Assembly: GCF_041380235.1 (NCBI RefSeq)
Contig: NZ_JBGIYY010000022.1
Span: 14,761 to 78,760, forward strand
Direction of reading: 5' to 3'
From: Glaciecola sp041380235
Lineage (GTDB): Bacteria; Pseudomonadota; Gammaproteobacteria; Enterobacterales; Alteromonadaceae
DNA length: 64,000 nt
Positions within the stretch are counted from its first letter, which is position 1, and every line of letters begins with the position of its first letter. The notes under the pieces are model-generated. The model ran no database searches. It saw only the letters and a list, made by a program, of their open reading frames with translations, and was not told the origin of the DNA. Shown piece by piece: positions 53,604-62,675 of this stretch. The position numbers were made by a program, and so were the translations under genes.

Positions 53604-55406
53604 ATGCCCATTAATTTATCCATTTTGATTCGTACAGTCATTGTAACGGCGATGTTTTTTAGCTCCTTTGCCTATGCCAGACAATTAGATGAAACGACCT
53701 TAGACTGGTTTACCATGTTTATGTGGCTAGCAGGTGGACTGGCGTTATTCCTATTTGGCATGGAGTCAATGGTAAAAGGTCTGCTCGTCGTCGCTGGCGA
53801 CAAAATGAAAAAGATGCTCGGTAAACTAACAACGAATCGCGTAATGGGAGCGATCACAGGAGCCGGCATTACCACTGTTATTCAGTCGTCATCGGTTACT
53901 ACAGTATTGGTTGTTGGATTTGTGTCGGCTGGTTTAATGACCGTAGGCCAGGCCGCTGGCGTGATCATGGGAGCAAACCTAGGGACGACCATCACCGCTC
54001 AGATAGTTGCGTTTAAGGTGACAAACTTTGCGCTTTTAATGATCGCGGTGGGTTTCATGATCCAGTTCACAGCGAAATTACGCAAGAAGAAAGCCATTGG
54101 CGAACTGATCATGGGCTTAGGCCTGATATTCTTTGGCATGAATATTATGAGCGAAGGCATGGATCCCTTGCGTAACTATCAACCATTTTTAGATGTCATG
54201 GTTGAAATGCAAAATCCTTTTCTCGGTATTTTAGTGGGCTTAGTGTTTACCGCTTTGGTGCAATCATCATCAGCGACCATCGCTATCATTATTGTGATGG
54301 CGAGTAATGGTTTCTTAACTTTGCCCGCGGGTATTGCATTGTCATTGGGGGCTGATGTAGGAACCACTGTTACGGCAATGCTGTCGACTATTGGAAAGTC
54401 GCGAGAGGCTCTGCGCACAGCGATGATCCATGTACAGTTTAATATTCTCGGGGTATTGATCTGGCTTCCATTTATTCCTGAGTTGGCGAATGTGGCTAGT
54501 TATGTCACAACACTTAACTTGTTTGATAGCGGAGCAGTTTCTACTGTAATTGACAATACGCCACGAGAAATTGCGAACGCCAATACATTATTTAAATTAA
54601 GCGCTTTGATCTTGTTTTTGCCCATGATCCCTGCTTTTTTGTGGGTGGTTTACAAAATATTTCCGCCACTGCCGGAAGAAAAAGCGATAGGCGAGTTTAA
54701 GCCTGAGTTTCTTGATCATGCGTTAATCAATAATCCTTCGTTAGCGATGCAAGCGGTCAATTTAGAACTAGAGCACTATCAAAAACAGGCCGGCCTGTTT
54801 TATAAACGTGTTGTGTCCATGATAGCTGCACCTAATTTAGACCGCCTTGCGCGTGAAGATTTAACGATTCAGCGACTTGAGTCATATCAAGGACAGATTA
54901 TTACCTACCTAGGCTTAGCGGGTCAGTCTGAGCTAACAGAAGAGGAACAAAAAGAGTACATGAAACTCATGAATGTGGTGAACATTATTGAGTCGATTTT
55001 AGAAGTTGTGCGGTCTAACTTACAACAAGTCTTGCACGAAATGATGCAAGAGAATATCAAGCCTAGTGAAACCATGCTTAACTTAGTGGGGCAATTAACT
55101 TCTGAGGTTGGCAAGTCAATGGAAAATGCCTTTAGGAGCATCTATGCAAAAGACGATGAGGCTGCAATGTCGGTAATCGCGATTAAACAAACCATCGATC
55201 ATTTGATTCAAGATGCCTTAAAGCACCAAGTAAAGCGTTTTAAACCCGAGCAAGAGCGATTAAAAGTGTTTCGTTATGAAATGCAGTTGGTCGATGGTTT
55301 CAAACAACTGCATACACTGTCTAAGCGAGTGGCCCGCCTGCACTTAGAAAGTCAGAGTAATACCGTTAAAGCCAGTGACAAAGCAGATGTCAACGCGTCG
55401 GCTTAG
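53604..55406 (+). CDS. Na/Pi cotransporter family protein with PhoU-like tail
   Basis: A 600-aa membrane protein. Two inverted Na/Pi repeats carry the QSSS signatures (TTVIQSSSVTTVLVVG and ALVQSSSATIAIIIV), and a cytoplasmic PhoU-like helical domain occupies about 385-585. It should move phosphate (or another anion) with Na+. Use of the Na+ gradient fits the N-ATPase encoded nearby. It may be cotranscribed with the small PepSY-type gene 38 bp downstream. Confidence 0.9.
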   Translation: MPINLSILIRTVIVTAMFFSSFAYARQLDETTLDWFTMFMWLAGGLALFLFGMESMVKGLLVVAGDKMKKMLGKLTTNRVMGAITGAGITTVIQSSSVTTVLVVGFVSAGLMTVGQAAGVIMGANLGTTITAQIVAFKVTNFALLMIAVGFMIQFTAKLRKKKAIGELIMGLGLIFFGMNIMSEGMDPLRNYQPFLDVMVEMQNPFLGILVGLVFTALVQSSSATIAIIIVMASNGFLTLPAGIALSLGADVGTTVTAMLSTIGKSREALRTAMIHVQFNILGVLIWLPFIPELANVASYVTTLNLFDSGAVSTVIDNTPREIANANTLFKLSALILFLPMIPAFLWVVYKIFPPLPEEKAIGEFKPEFLDHALINNPSLAMQAVNLELEHYQKQAGLFYKRVVSMIAAPNLDRLAREDLTIQRLESYQGQIITYLGLAGQSELTEEEQKEYMKLMNVVNIIESILEVVRSNLQQVLHEMMQENIKPSETMLNLVGQLTSEVGKSMENAFRSIYAKDDEAAMSVIAIKQTIDHLIQDALKHQVKRFKPEQERLKVFRYEMQLVDGFKQLHTLSKRVARLHLESQSNTVKASDKADVNASA

Positions 55407-55444
55407 TTATTGCAAAAATAATCTTATCACATGGAGAAAAATTA

Positions 55445-55963
55445 ATGGCCTCACCTAAAGTACACGCAACATTTCGCAAATATCATCGTTGGTTGGGCTT
55501 TTTCCTTTCAGGGATCATTGCCGTTTACGCAATTAGCGGCAGCCTGCTCATATTCAGAAAAACAGACTTTTTGAAATACGAATATGTAAGTGAGCAACAA
55601 CTACCCGCTTTTTTAGACCAGCAAACTCTTGGAAACCAACTGAAGATTGACAATTTCTTAGTATTAAACGATACCCCATCAAGCATTACTTTTAAGCAGG
55701 GGACGTATAATAAACAAACCGGCTTAGTCACCACGACTCGCAAAGATTATCCCTTTGTGTTGGCCAAGTTAGTTAAATTACATAAAGCGACCACAAATAG
55801 CCCGCTTTATATATTGAACCTAGCATTTGCTGTTTGCCTTTTAGGATTTGTCGTGTCTGCGTTTATGATGTTTCTGCCAAAAACCCCTACATTTAAAAAT
55901 GGCTTGAAGATTGCGTTAGGCGGCTTTGTGTTTGCAATTGTTATGGTTATGTTCAGTGCTTAA
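55445..55963 (+). CDS. PepSY-associated membrane protein
   Basis: A 172-aa protein with an N-terminal RKYHRWLGFFLSGIIAVYAISG, as in PepSY-TM proteins, a periplasmic middle, and two C-terminal helices (ILNLAFAVCLLGFVVSAFMM; FVFAIVMVMFS). PepSY-TM proteins are often redox or metal-linked; this one is short and has lost most of the family. Role unknown. Confidence 0.75.
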   Translation: MASPKVHATFRKYHRWLGFFLSGIIAVYAISGSLLIFRKTDFLKYEYVSEQQLPAFLDQQTLGNQLKIDNFLVLNDTPSSITFKQGTYNKQTGLVTTTRKDYPFVLAKLVKLHKATTNSPLYILNLAFAVCLLGFVVSAFMMFLPKTPTFKNGLKIALGGFVFAIVMVMFSA

Positions 55964-56007
55964 ACCATAGTGTCAGCAAGCTTAAAGCCAAGCTTTCTTT
56001 AAACCAG

Positions 56008-56407
56008 TCACTCAGGAGAGTAAAGTACTTCAAATTGGTCTGAGAGAAGCGCTAGGCGTTTGTCGAAAGTCCATAGTTTGCTATCGGGGGTTATTAACAC
56101 AGAGCAAAGAAGAGCAATGTCAATGTATCCAAAACCCTTTCCATATAATTGGTGTTGCTCAATCATTGTTAGAATTTCAGTTTGACTCGCTATATGTGAT
56201 TTGCCAAGTAAAGACATATCATTAAGCGTCCTTTTTCTTGTTGAGGGTGGAGTTCCGCAAGCAATTTCGGCTATTATTAATGGGTGGCAAAGAACTGAGT
56301 CTTCGCCTAATAATTTCAGACTTATCAATACCAGGCTCGCAAAGCTGGATGGCTTTATCAAATAACTCGTCATCTATTGAATCAGTTTGTTTAAGCCGCT
56401 GCTCCAA
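56008..56407 (-). pseudogene. Broken vapBC pair fused by deletion
   Basis: The upstream frame (56407-56222) begins like VapB (SIDDELFDKAIQLCEPGIDK, SEIIRR) and then changes to unrelated sequence. The overlapping frame to 56008 encodes a VapC C-terminal part (VLCHPLIIAEIACG, YGKGFGYIDIALL, LWTFDKRLALL). The VapC start with its VDTSVWIDHL-type first catalytic Asp and the VapB C-terminus are both missing. A single deletion near 56300 explains this. Probably inactive. Confidence 0.7.
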
Positions 56408-56412
56408 TGAAT

Positions 56413-56856
56413 TTAAGTTGAGGTAGATTTTATTTCCAAAATATTTAATACCAGTTCAGTGCTCAGAGAATTAGCCACTAAGCAACTTGCATCCGCTTTA
56501 TGCAATAAGCGCTCTGCGAGCTCGATACTTTCGGTTTCAGCTATTACGAGCGTGACGTCCGTAACAACCTTGGTAAACTTATTTTTACCTTCTACCTTAT
56601 CGAGGGTTCCTTGCGAATGGCATTCTATTGATTGCCAATTGAGCTTAGATGCTCTGGCAATCGCCCTAAAGGACAACACAAAGCAGCTCGAAATAGACGC
56701 CATAAACAAATCTTCGGGCGACCATTGATCGCCTGGTCCGCCAAACTGAGCGGGAGCGGCTACCGGTAGGTCTTCTAAATTCGCGATGCTTACATGTAAA
56801 CTGTTGTCCGATTTACCTGTAGCGCTAACATGATATTGATGTGGGAGTGCTTGCAC
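56413..56856 (-). CDS. OsmC-family protein
   Basis: A 147-aa OsmC/Ohr-fold protein. PEDLFMASISSCFVLSFRAI contains the peroxidatic-type Cys, and the C-terminal half has HKADASCLVANSL with the second Cys. Two cysteines and the Arg/Glu context suggest a thiol peroxidase for organic hydroperoxides. It fits the stress functions in the region. Confidence 0.88.
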   Translation of the reverse strand: MQALPHQYHVSATGKSDNSLHVSIANLEDLPVAAPAQFGGPGDQWSPEDLFMASISSCFVLSFRAIARASKLNWQSIECHSQGTLDKVEGKNKFTKVVTDVTLVIAETESIELAERLLHKADASCLVANSLSTELVLNILEIKSTST

Positions 56857-56913
56857 TGAGTTTTGCTCCTGATTTAGTTGAAAAATATGATGACTATATA
56901 GCCTAGTAACAAA

Positions 56914-57696
56914 TTACGTTGCCTGATGCGTTTCTTTATACAGCATATTGACCATAGCCAACACTTTTATGTGCTTAGCTTTTAATGCACGATGAACTTC
57001 TGATTGCTGTGCATGAGAGCCTTGTTCTTTTTTGTGGCTTGAGTTTTTGCGCTTGTCGGCGTCTTTAAACTTTTCACTACTGTGGTCCTGTTCAACATCG
57101 GCCATCGTTTTTTCATGGTTATGGTCTTTTTTTACATGCGCTTGAATAGCGTGAGCATGCTTATTTAAAAGCGTTTCTTGTAGTTTAAGTGCTTTTTCAA
57201 TTTCTATCATTTTAGTGACGATTTGCTCATGATCCCGCTTCCAAAAGGCTATTTCATCTAGCCATAGCGCGTGTTCTGATCCCCACTGCCGATGTTGTTG
57301 ATGAGCATTTAAATGCTCTTCTGTTTCAACTGCGTTGGCATTTTCTCTTAGCGTTTTTGTGAAAGCCATGAGTTCCACGGTGTTTGAATTTGCGATACTT
57401 TGTAATTTATTCCATATGGACGCGTTTATATACGCTACGTCAAACGCGATTTGTTGTTTATAGGCATCGCTAGCTCCTTCAATAGCCTCGCCTAATACGC
57501 TCAGATTGTATTTTAAATCTTTACTGGCTTGTTGAATTTTTTCTACGCTGAGTTCTTTGGCCTCAGACAGTTTTTCTTCTGCACTATGAAAGGCTTCTTG
57601 CAAAGATTTCCCTTCTTTTACAACAAATTCTTCAATTGCCTCTACCATCGCTTTGTAGCCATGTTGTAAATCAGATTCTTTTTTATTTGCTGTCAT
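56914..57696 (-). CDS. Coiled-coil protein of unknown function (phasin- or DUF1451-like N-terminus)
   Basis: A 260-aa, highly charged, almost entirely helical protein without a signal peptide. Residues about 10-100 (AMVEAIEEFVVKEGKSLQEA; SIWNKLQSIANSN) resemble the helical part of DUF1451-type proteins but lack their zinc ribbon. Residues 190-245 are rich in His, Lys and Glu. ATG 57696 follows GGACAG. Because phaC is nearby, a granule-associated phasin-like role is possible, but nothing proves it. Confidence 0.5.
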   Translation of the reverse strand: MTANKKESDLQHGYKAMVEAIEEFVVKEGKSLQEAFHSAEEKLSEAKELSVEKIQQASKDLKYNLSVLGEAIEGASDAYKQQIAFDVAYINASIWNKLQSIANSNTVELMAFTKTLRENANAVETEEHLNAHQQHRQWGSEHALWLDEIAFWKRDHEQIVTKMIEIEKALKLQETLLNKHAHAIQAHVKKDHNHEKTMADVEQDHSSEKFKDADKRKNSSHKKEQGSHAQQSEVHRALKAKHIKVLAMVNMLYKETHQAT

Positions 57697-57991
57697 GTTT
57701 ACTGTCCTCAAATGATGATAAATATACACCTTTAATAATGATTGCCGCTAAGATCAAATACTATTCGGTATTCTACTTAATGAAATGTGGAAACCCCTTA
57801 TGAATTGATTAGGTAGTAACCACAGTTAGTTTGCGGATATTCCTTATTTTCCAAAAGGTATCTGAGGCCTATCATGCTAGCAGGTCAACCTAGCAAGGCT
57901 TAGACCATGAAGAAGCTGAGCTGGCTGATGTAAGCCACCGCTTAGTTTGGATTTGCATACGGCGATTTTAATGTTTAGGAGATTTTTCAAA

Positions 57992-58585
57992 ATGCGCGAA
58001 AACCCATCAAAAAAAAGCGTTTATAAGGTACCAAGCCTGTTTGGGAATACCCATAAAAACTGGCGTTGGATAATGGCTCTAGGGGTATTGTTTATCGGTC
58101 TTGGCACTATCGGTTTAGGGGCAACTGCAACCTTGACCCTAGTAACGGTTTTATTCTTTGGATGGTTACTTATTATCGGCGGTTTGGTGCAACTGGTGCA
58201 GGTTTATAGAGATAAACTCTCTAGTAACCTGTCTTGGCATATGTTTGTAGCAGTATTATATTTGCTAGCCGGCAGCGTGGTGGTGTATGACCCTATTGGC
58301 GGCGCGGTCGCGCTTACGGTATTTATCGCGATAATATTTTTTGCGCTGGGCGCCATACGAATTATTTATGCGATGCAGATGAGGAACATACAAGGCTGGT
58401 GGTGGCCACTTATAGGCGGGTTTGCATCGATGATATTAGGAGCAATTATCATTGCCGAATGGCCGTCATCAGCGCTTTGGGTTATCGGGCTTTTTATCGC
58501 CCTAGATTTGATCATAAATGGATGGACTTACATTATGATCGCCTTGGTCGCTAAACAATTAGATACCCACAAAGATCCGAACTAA
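57992..58585 (+). CDS. HdeD-family membrane protein
   Basis: About 197 aa with six short helices in three pairs (WIMALGVLFIGLGTIGLGA; LLIIGGLVQLVQVY; VVVYDPIGGAVALTVFIAI; GWWWPLIGGFASMILGAIII), the HdeD/DUF308 layout associated with acid and general stress. ATG 57992 is chosen because AGGAG lies 10 nt upstream; the longer frame to 57947 is unsupported. Confidence 0.87.
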   Translation: MRENPSKKSVYKVPSLFGNTHKNWRWIMALGVLFIGLGTIGLGATATLTLVTVLFFGWLLIIGGLVQLVQVYRDKLSSNLSWHMFVAVLYLLAGSVVVYDPIGGAVALTVFIAIIFFALGAIRIIYAMQMRNIQGWWWPLIGGFASMILGAIIIAEWPSSALWVIGLFIALDLIINGWTYIMIALVAKQLDTHKDPN

Positions 58586-58598
58586 TTAATCTGTTGTC

Positions 58599-58718
58599 GT
58601 TGGCAGCGGCTTCGCAGTAGTGGCAAGTGAAGTCAGAGACTTAGCGTCTCAAACCAAAGACAGTGCAGATAAGATCAATAGCCATTTGACTACATTGCGT
58701 CAAAAACAGACCAGTTAA
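58599..58718 (+). pseudogene. Scrap of a methyl-accepting chemotaxis protein
   Basis: A 39-codon frame reads GSGFAVVASEVRDLASQTKD then SADKI, matching the highly conserved MCP signalling hairpin (GRGFAVVADEVRNLA), and stops at 58718. No start and no upstream MCP sequence exist. It directly follows the hdeD-like gene. Confidence 0.75.
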
Positions 58719-58964
58719 GATAGTGCTTTCTTGTCGTTGAACACTTCAATATGAAAAGTATTTCACACAGCTGGGTTTTATATTTCGATAAATAATTTTA
58801 AATAAATTGGAATAAACTTTTTTGTCATTCGTTAGTGAACTAGATGGTCAGCAAATTGTTTAGCTGTCTATGTTGAAATTTTCGCGTCTAATCCCTCATT
58901 TTTGCCATTTAGGGACGACACGTTTTTATGTTTGATATACGAATGAGTTTAAGAGGAAGACAAA

Positions 58965-61526
58965 ATGAAAATGCAAAAGAAACATATTTTAGGCACGATG
59001 ATTGTAACTTCATTGCTATATGCCTGTGGGGGTTCTGGTAGCTCAAGCAGCGAAGCACCGCAACCAGCACCGGCACCGTCAAATGGAGCGCTCTCTGTCG
59101 CGATAGTGGGCTTACCTGCAGGTGCACAATCATCTGTTACCGTAGCAGGACCCAACGGTTTTACTAGCAATGTGAGCGGCAATACTACCTTATCTGATTT
59201 AGCACCAGGCACCTATACCTTAACCACTTCACCAGTATCGGTTGATAACATCGAATTCGATGTACTTCCTGCAACGGTGTCATTAACTGTGAGTGCAAAC
59301 AATACCGCCGCGCAAGAGTTGGTGTATATGACCGATGTGCTTAGCGCTGGGGTAATATCTAATTTTGGTAGCGTCTATGTAAATGGTGTTCGGTATTCTA
59401 CTGATGATGCTTCGGTAGAAACAGACGACAATGACAATGCCAGTGAAGATGATCTGAGTGTAGGAATGACTGTCTCTATACAGGGGCGCCAGACAGCCGA
59501 TGCTGCGATTAACAGCGCAAGTAAAATTTCGCATTTTGTGCATGCAGAAGGTCCCTTAGATGCGGTTTCTTTGTCTGAAAACGAACTTGTTGTGTTTGGT
59601 CAGGCATATCAGGTTGATTCCAGAACAATATTTGATGACACGTCATTTGTTGCTTTGCAGGTTGGCGATATTGTAGAAATAAGCGCTATCAAAAATGAAG
59701 ACGACACATGGCTTGCAACATACGTGGACTTAGAAAACAGCCAAGACTCTTTTAAGCTAAAAGGAGAGGTTTCTAATCTAAATGATGCTGAACAACAATT
59801 TAGCTTAGGTAGCGTGATAGTTGATTTTTCTCAAGCAACAACCGAAGCTACATTAGTTAATGGACTTTACGTAAAAGTTGAGTCAAATCAGTCGGTTATT
59901 GATGGTGTTTTGCTTGCTGATGAAATTGAAGTAGACAATAGCAATGATGATAGCATTTCAGGTCGAGTGGATGTTGATGGGGTAATAAGTGAAATAACAG
60001 CAAATGGCTTTAGTCTTAGCGGCAGTGCAATCAGTTGGAGCGAGAGTACCGATTTTGTTGCGGGTACGAGCGCATCACTTGCTGTTGGTATAAGAGTAAA
60101 AGTCAATGGGATCAAAACAGACAATGGTATTGTCGCTGAGCGTGTCCGATTCGACAAGCAAGGCGAGATTGATGTCGAGGGACTATTGCAAGCAGTGGAT
60201 CTTGAAAATAACACGATTACCATTTTAGATACCGTGTTTGTGGTAGATGAATTCAGCCAATTAAAAGATGATTCTGATTTAGACATTAGACGCTTTAGTT
60301 TAAGTCAACTGAACATCGGTGACCTCATAGAGGTTGAGGCATTTGCGAGTGGCGATAGTCTCGTTGTTAAAAAGATGGAACGTGAAGAAACTGCAGGTAG
60401 CAGTGATAGAGATGACCATGAGGCGAAATTAAAAGGAAGCGTACTTGCTATCGATGGCACGTCGTTGCAATTACAAGGAGCCCTTATCACAACAGGACAA
60501 TTTACTGAGTATGAATTAGGTGATTCAGATGTGTCTGCAGATACATTCTTCGCTCAGATAGCGGCAGGTGATTGGATTGAGGTAGAAGGGATCAGACAAG
60601 CTGACGGAAGCTTTCTTGCTACTGAAATTGAAACGGGCAGCTCGAGCAGCCAAAACGGCGATGATCAGTCTGGTGGAGTTGAGTTTGAAGGCGTAATTAC
60701 CGACTTCAATTCGATTGAGTCGTTTACAGTAAACGGTCGCTTGATCACAACCAATGATCGTACGATCTTTCGAGACCAGGCATTGTCTATACTCGCAAAT
60801 GGTGTCCGCGTTGAAATATACGGCCGTGAAGCTGACAATGGAGATATCTTAGCGACGCGAGTCAAAATTGAAGACGGTGAGGATAGTGATGACTTTGATA
60901 TTGAGATAAAGGGTGTTCTAGACGCTAATGCGGCTAACGACACGATGGTGATCAATCAGCAAGTAATTTTATTTGACTCATCTACTCGCTTTTCAGATGG
61001 CTCTGCTGCAGATTTACTACAAGGCACATTTGTAGAAGTAGATGCGATTTTAGATGAAAACGGTGCACTATATGCCTATGAGATTGATATTGAAAACAGT
61101 GATGACCAAAGCGACGTGGAAATTAATGGAGTAATTTCAGAAATATTGGAAAATAATGAAATTGTAGTCGCGGGTGTGACCATTGTCCTAACAAACAACA
61201 CTGAGTATGAAAATGGCAGTGCTAATCGTCTTGACGTGGGATTATACGTAGAAGTGGAAGGTCGCTTTAATGAACAGCAAAAACTGATTGCAGATGAGCT
61301 AGAGTTTGGCGAATCAGAGCGCAATGAGATTGAGGGCTCTATTGGTCAAGTTCTCAGTGATACACAGTTCACCCTCGGTAACTTAACTGTGCAACATGAC
61401 CGCTTCACAAAATTTGAAGATGGTTCGGTAGCCGATATATTACCCGGGGTTGAAGTTGAGTTAAAAGGTTTCATTAATGAAGATGGTATTTTCATTGCCG
61501 AAAAAATTGAATTTTCAGATGACTGA
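58965..61526 (+). CDS. Lipoprotein of about ten DUF5666 repeats
   Basis: An 853-aa lipoprotein (lipobox LLYAC, Cys21) with a Ser/Pro/Ala linker and a carboxypeptidase-like beta domain (about 45-110). About ten repeats of 65-75 residues follow, each starting near G-x-I/V/L (EGPLDAV, KGEVSNL, DGVISEI, EGLLQAV, KGSVLAI, EGVITDF, KGVLDAN, NGVISEI, EGSIGQV) and containing a DG-x-L-x-A-x-x-I/V-E turn. This is the DUF5666 module, a small beta barrel of unknown role. The protein is strongly acidic. A terminator follows, then an outer-membrane barrel gene. Confidence 0.85.
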   Translation: MKMQKKHILGTMIVTSLLYACGGSGSSSSEAPQPAPAPSNGALSVAIVGLPAGAQSSVTVAGPNGFTSNVSGNTTLSDLAPGTYTLTTSPVSVDNIEFDVLPATVSLTVSANNTAAQELVYMTDVLSAGVISNFGSVYVNGVRYSTDDASVETDDNDNASEDDLSVGMTVSIQGRQTADAAINSASKISHFVHAEGPLDAVSLSENELVVFGQAYQVDSRTIFDDTSFVALQVGDIVEISAIKNEDDTWLATYVDLENSQDSFKLKGEVSNLNDAEQQFSLGSVIVDFSQATTEATLVNGLYVKVESNQSVIDGVLLADEIEVDNSNDDSISGRVDVDGVISEITANGFSLSGSAISWSESTDFVAGTSASLAVGIRVKVNGIKTDNGIVAERVRFDKQGEIDVEGLLQAVDLENNTITILDTVFVVDEFSQLKDDSDLDIRRFSLSQLNIGDLIEVEAFASGDSLVVKKMEREETAGSSDRDDHEAKLKGSVLAIDGTSLQLQGALITTGQFTEYELGDSDVSADTFFAQIAAGDWIEVEGIRQADGSFLATEIETGSSSSQNGDDQSGGVEFEGVITDFNSIESFTVNGRLITTNDRTIFRDQALSILANGVRVEIYGREADNGDILATRVKIEDGEDSDDFDIEIKGVLDANAANDTMVINQQVILFDSSTRFSDGSAADLLQGTFVEVDAILDENGALYAYEIDIENSDDQSDVEINGVISEILENNEIVVAGVTIVLTNNTEYENGSANRLDVGLYVEVEGRFNEQQKLIADELEFGESERNEIEGSIGQVLSDTQFTLGNLTVQHDRFTKFEDGSVADILPGVEVELKGFINEDGIFIAEKIEFSDD

Positions 61527-61541
61527 AAAATAGCTTGAGAT

Positions 61542-61583
61542 GACCCTAGTCGATGTTGTACTTGACTAGGGTCTTTACTTTAT
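61542..61583 (+). terminator. Rho-independent terminator after the DUF5666 gene
   Basis: GACCCTAGTC (61542-61551) pairs perfectly with GACTAGGGTC (61564-61573), followed by TTTACTTTAT. It separates the DUF5666 gene from the barrel gene. Confidence 0.85.
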
Positions 61584-61694
61584 CATAAAGTCAGGTTTAT
61601 GCGCTGTTTCGTGTTGGATGAATCAGTTTTAATCAGAGTATTGCAACGGGCGAACATATTTGTGAGTCACATTTGAAGCAAAGGAGTAAATAGA

Positions 61695-62630
61695 GTGACC
61701 ATCAAAGTCTCTATTTTGTGCATTATCTCAATGTGTACTGCATTATTTTTAATCGATGCGACCAAAGATGTTTACAGTAAAGATAACAGTGGTGTTTCAC
61801 TTGGTGGTCAAATACAAGCCCAGATTGGCAATGATAATAACGTAGTTATTGAAGAAATCGATTTAACTACATCGAGCGGCGATACGTTTTTTACATTAAA
61901 AGCAAAAGGCGATATTGCATATGCGTTCAATAACGCTCACAGCATCTCAGCGTCTTTATCTCTCACCGACCAAAATTACTCAGATGCAGACAATTTTGAT
62001 TTGCAAACCATCTTGTCGACCTTTGGATATAAGTTCAAATATTCTGGCTACACCTTTAGCCTCGACTACAGAAAGGCAGACGCGCAACTCGGTGGCAATG
62101 ATTTTTTGGTGCTTACCCAAATTTCCCCATCGTTTTCATTTTTTCTTAACAAAGAAAATTTTATTCGTTTAGCTTATACAAATATTGAAAAAGAACTAGT
62201 TAACAATCCAGCGCGCGACGCAAAAAGTGACGAATATGGTCTTGATTACTATTTTTTTTGGAAAGGTTTGAGTGATTATTTTATTAGTTCGTTCAGATTG
62301 CGAGAGGAAGATGCCCTAGATCCCGTGTTTAACTATCGTAGTTACCAAATTAGATTGGCATATAAAAAAAGATTTTCATTGATCGGATACCAATCTCGTT
62401 TCACCGCCGATGCTAGGTATCGTGAACGTGATTTTGATACTCTCGTCAACCCGGTAATTAGTGCTTTTCGGGTGGATAAAAGAAGAGCATTTAGTCTTTT
62501 GAACGAACTTGAGGTTTTCGATGACTTCTTTTGGAATCTAGAATTGGCGCACGTTAAAAACAACTCAAATTTGGCGTCTGCTAGTTTTAGTGAGACCGAG
62601 ATCACCACTGGTTTTTCATATCAGTTTTAA
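61695..62630 (+). CDS. Predicted outer-membrane beta-barrel protein, unknown
   Basis: A 311-aa protein with a signal-like N-terminus (LCIISMCTALFLIDA) and regular amphipathic strands (YTFSLDYRKADAQLGG; FIRLAYTNIEKELV; SYQIRLAYKKRFS), ending in TTGFSYQF with a terminal Phe. About 12-14 strands look possible. GTG 61695 follows AAGGAG. It resembles small surface barrels often found beside exported repeat proteins. Role unknown. Confidence 0.65.
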   Translation: MTIKVSILCIISMCTALFLIDATKDVYSKDNSGVSLGGQIQAQIGNDNNVVIEEIDLTTSSGDTFFTLKAKGDIAYAFNNAHSISASLSLTDQNYSDADNFDLQTILSTFGYKFKYSGYTFSLDYRKADAQLGGNDFLVLTQISPSFSFFLNKENFIRLAYTNIEKELVNNPARDAKSDEYGLDYYFFWKGLSDYFISSFRLREEDALDPVFNYRSYQIRLAYKKRFSLIGYQSRFTADARYRERDFDTLVNPVISAFRVDKRRAFSLLNELEVFDDFFWNLELAHVKNNSNLASASFSETEITTGFSYQF

Positions 62631-62675
62631 CTTGGTTTAGTATGGCATAACGGTCGATTTTTACGACTTAAATTT

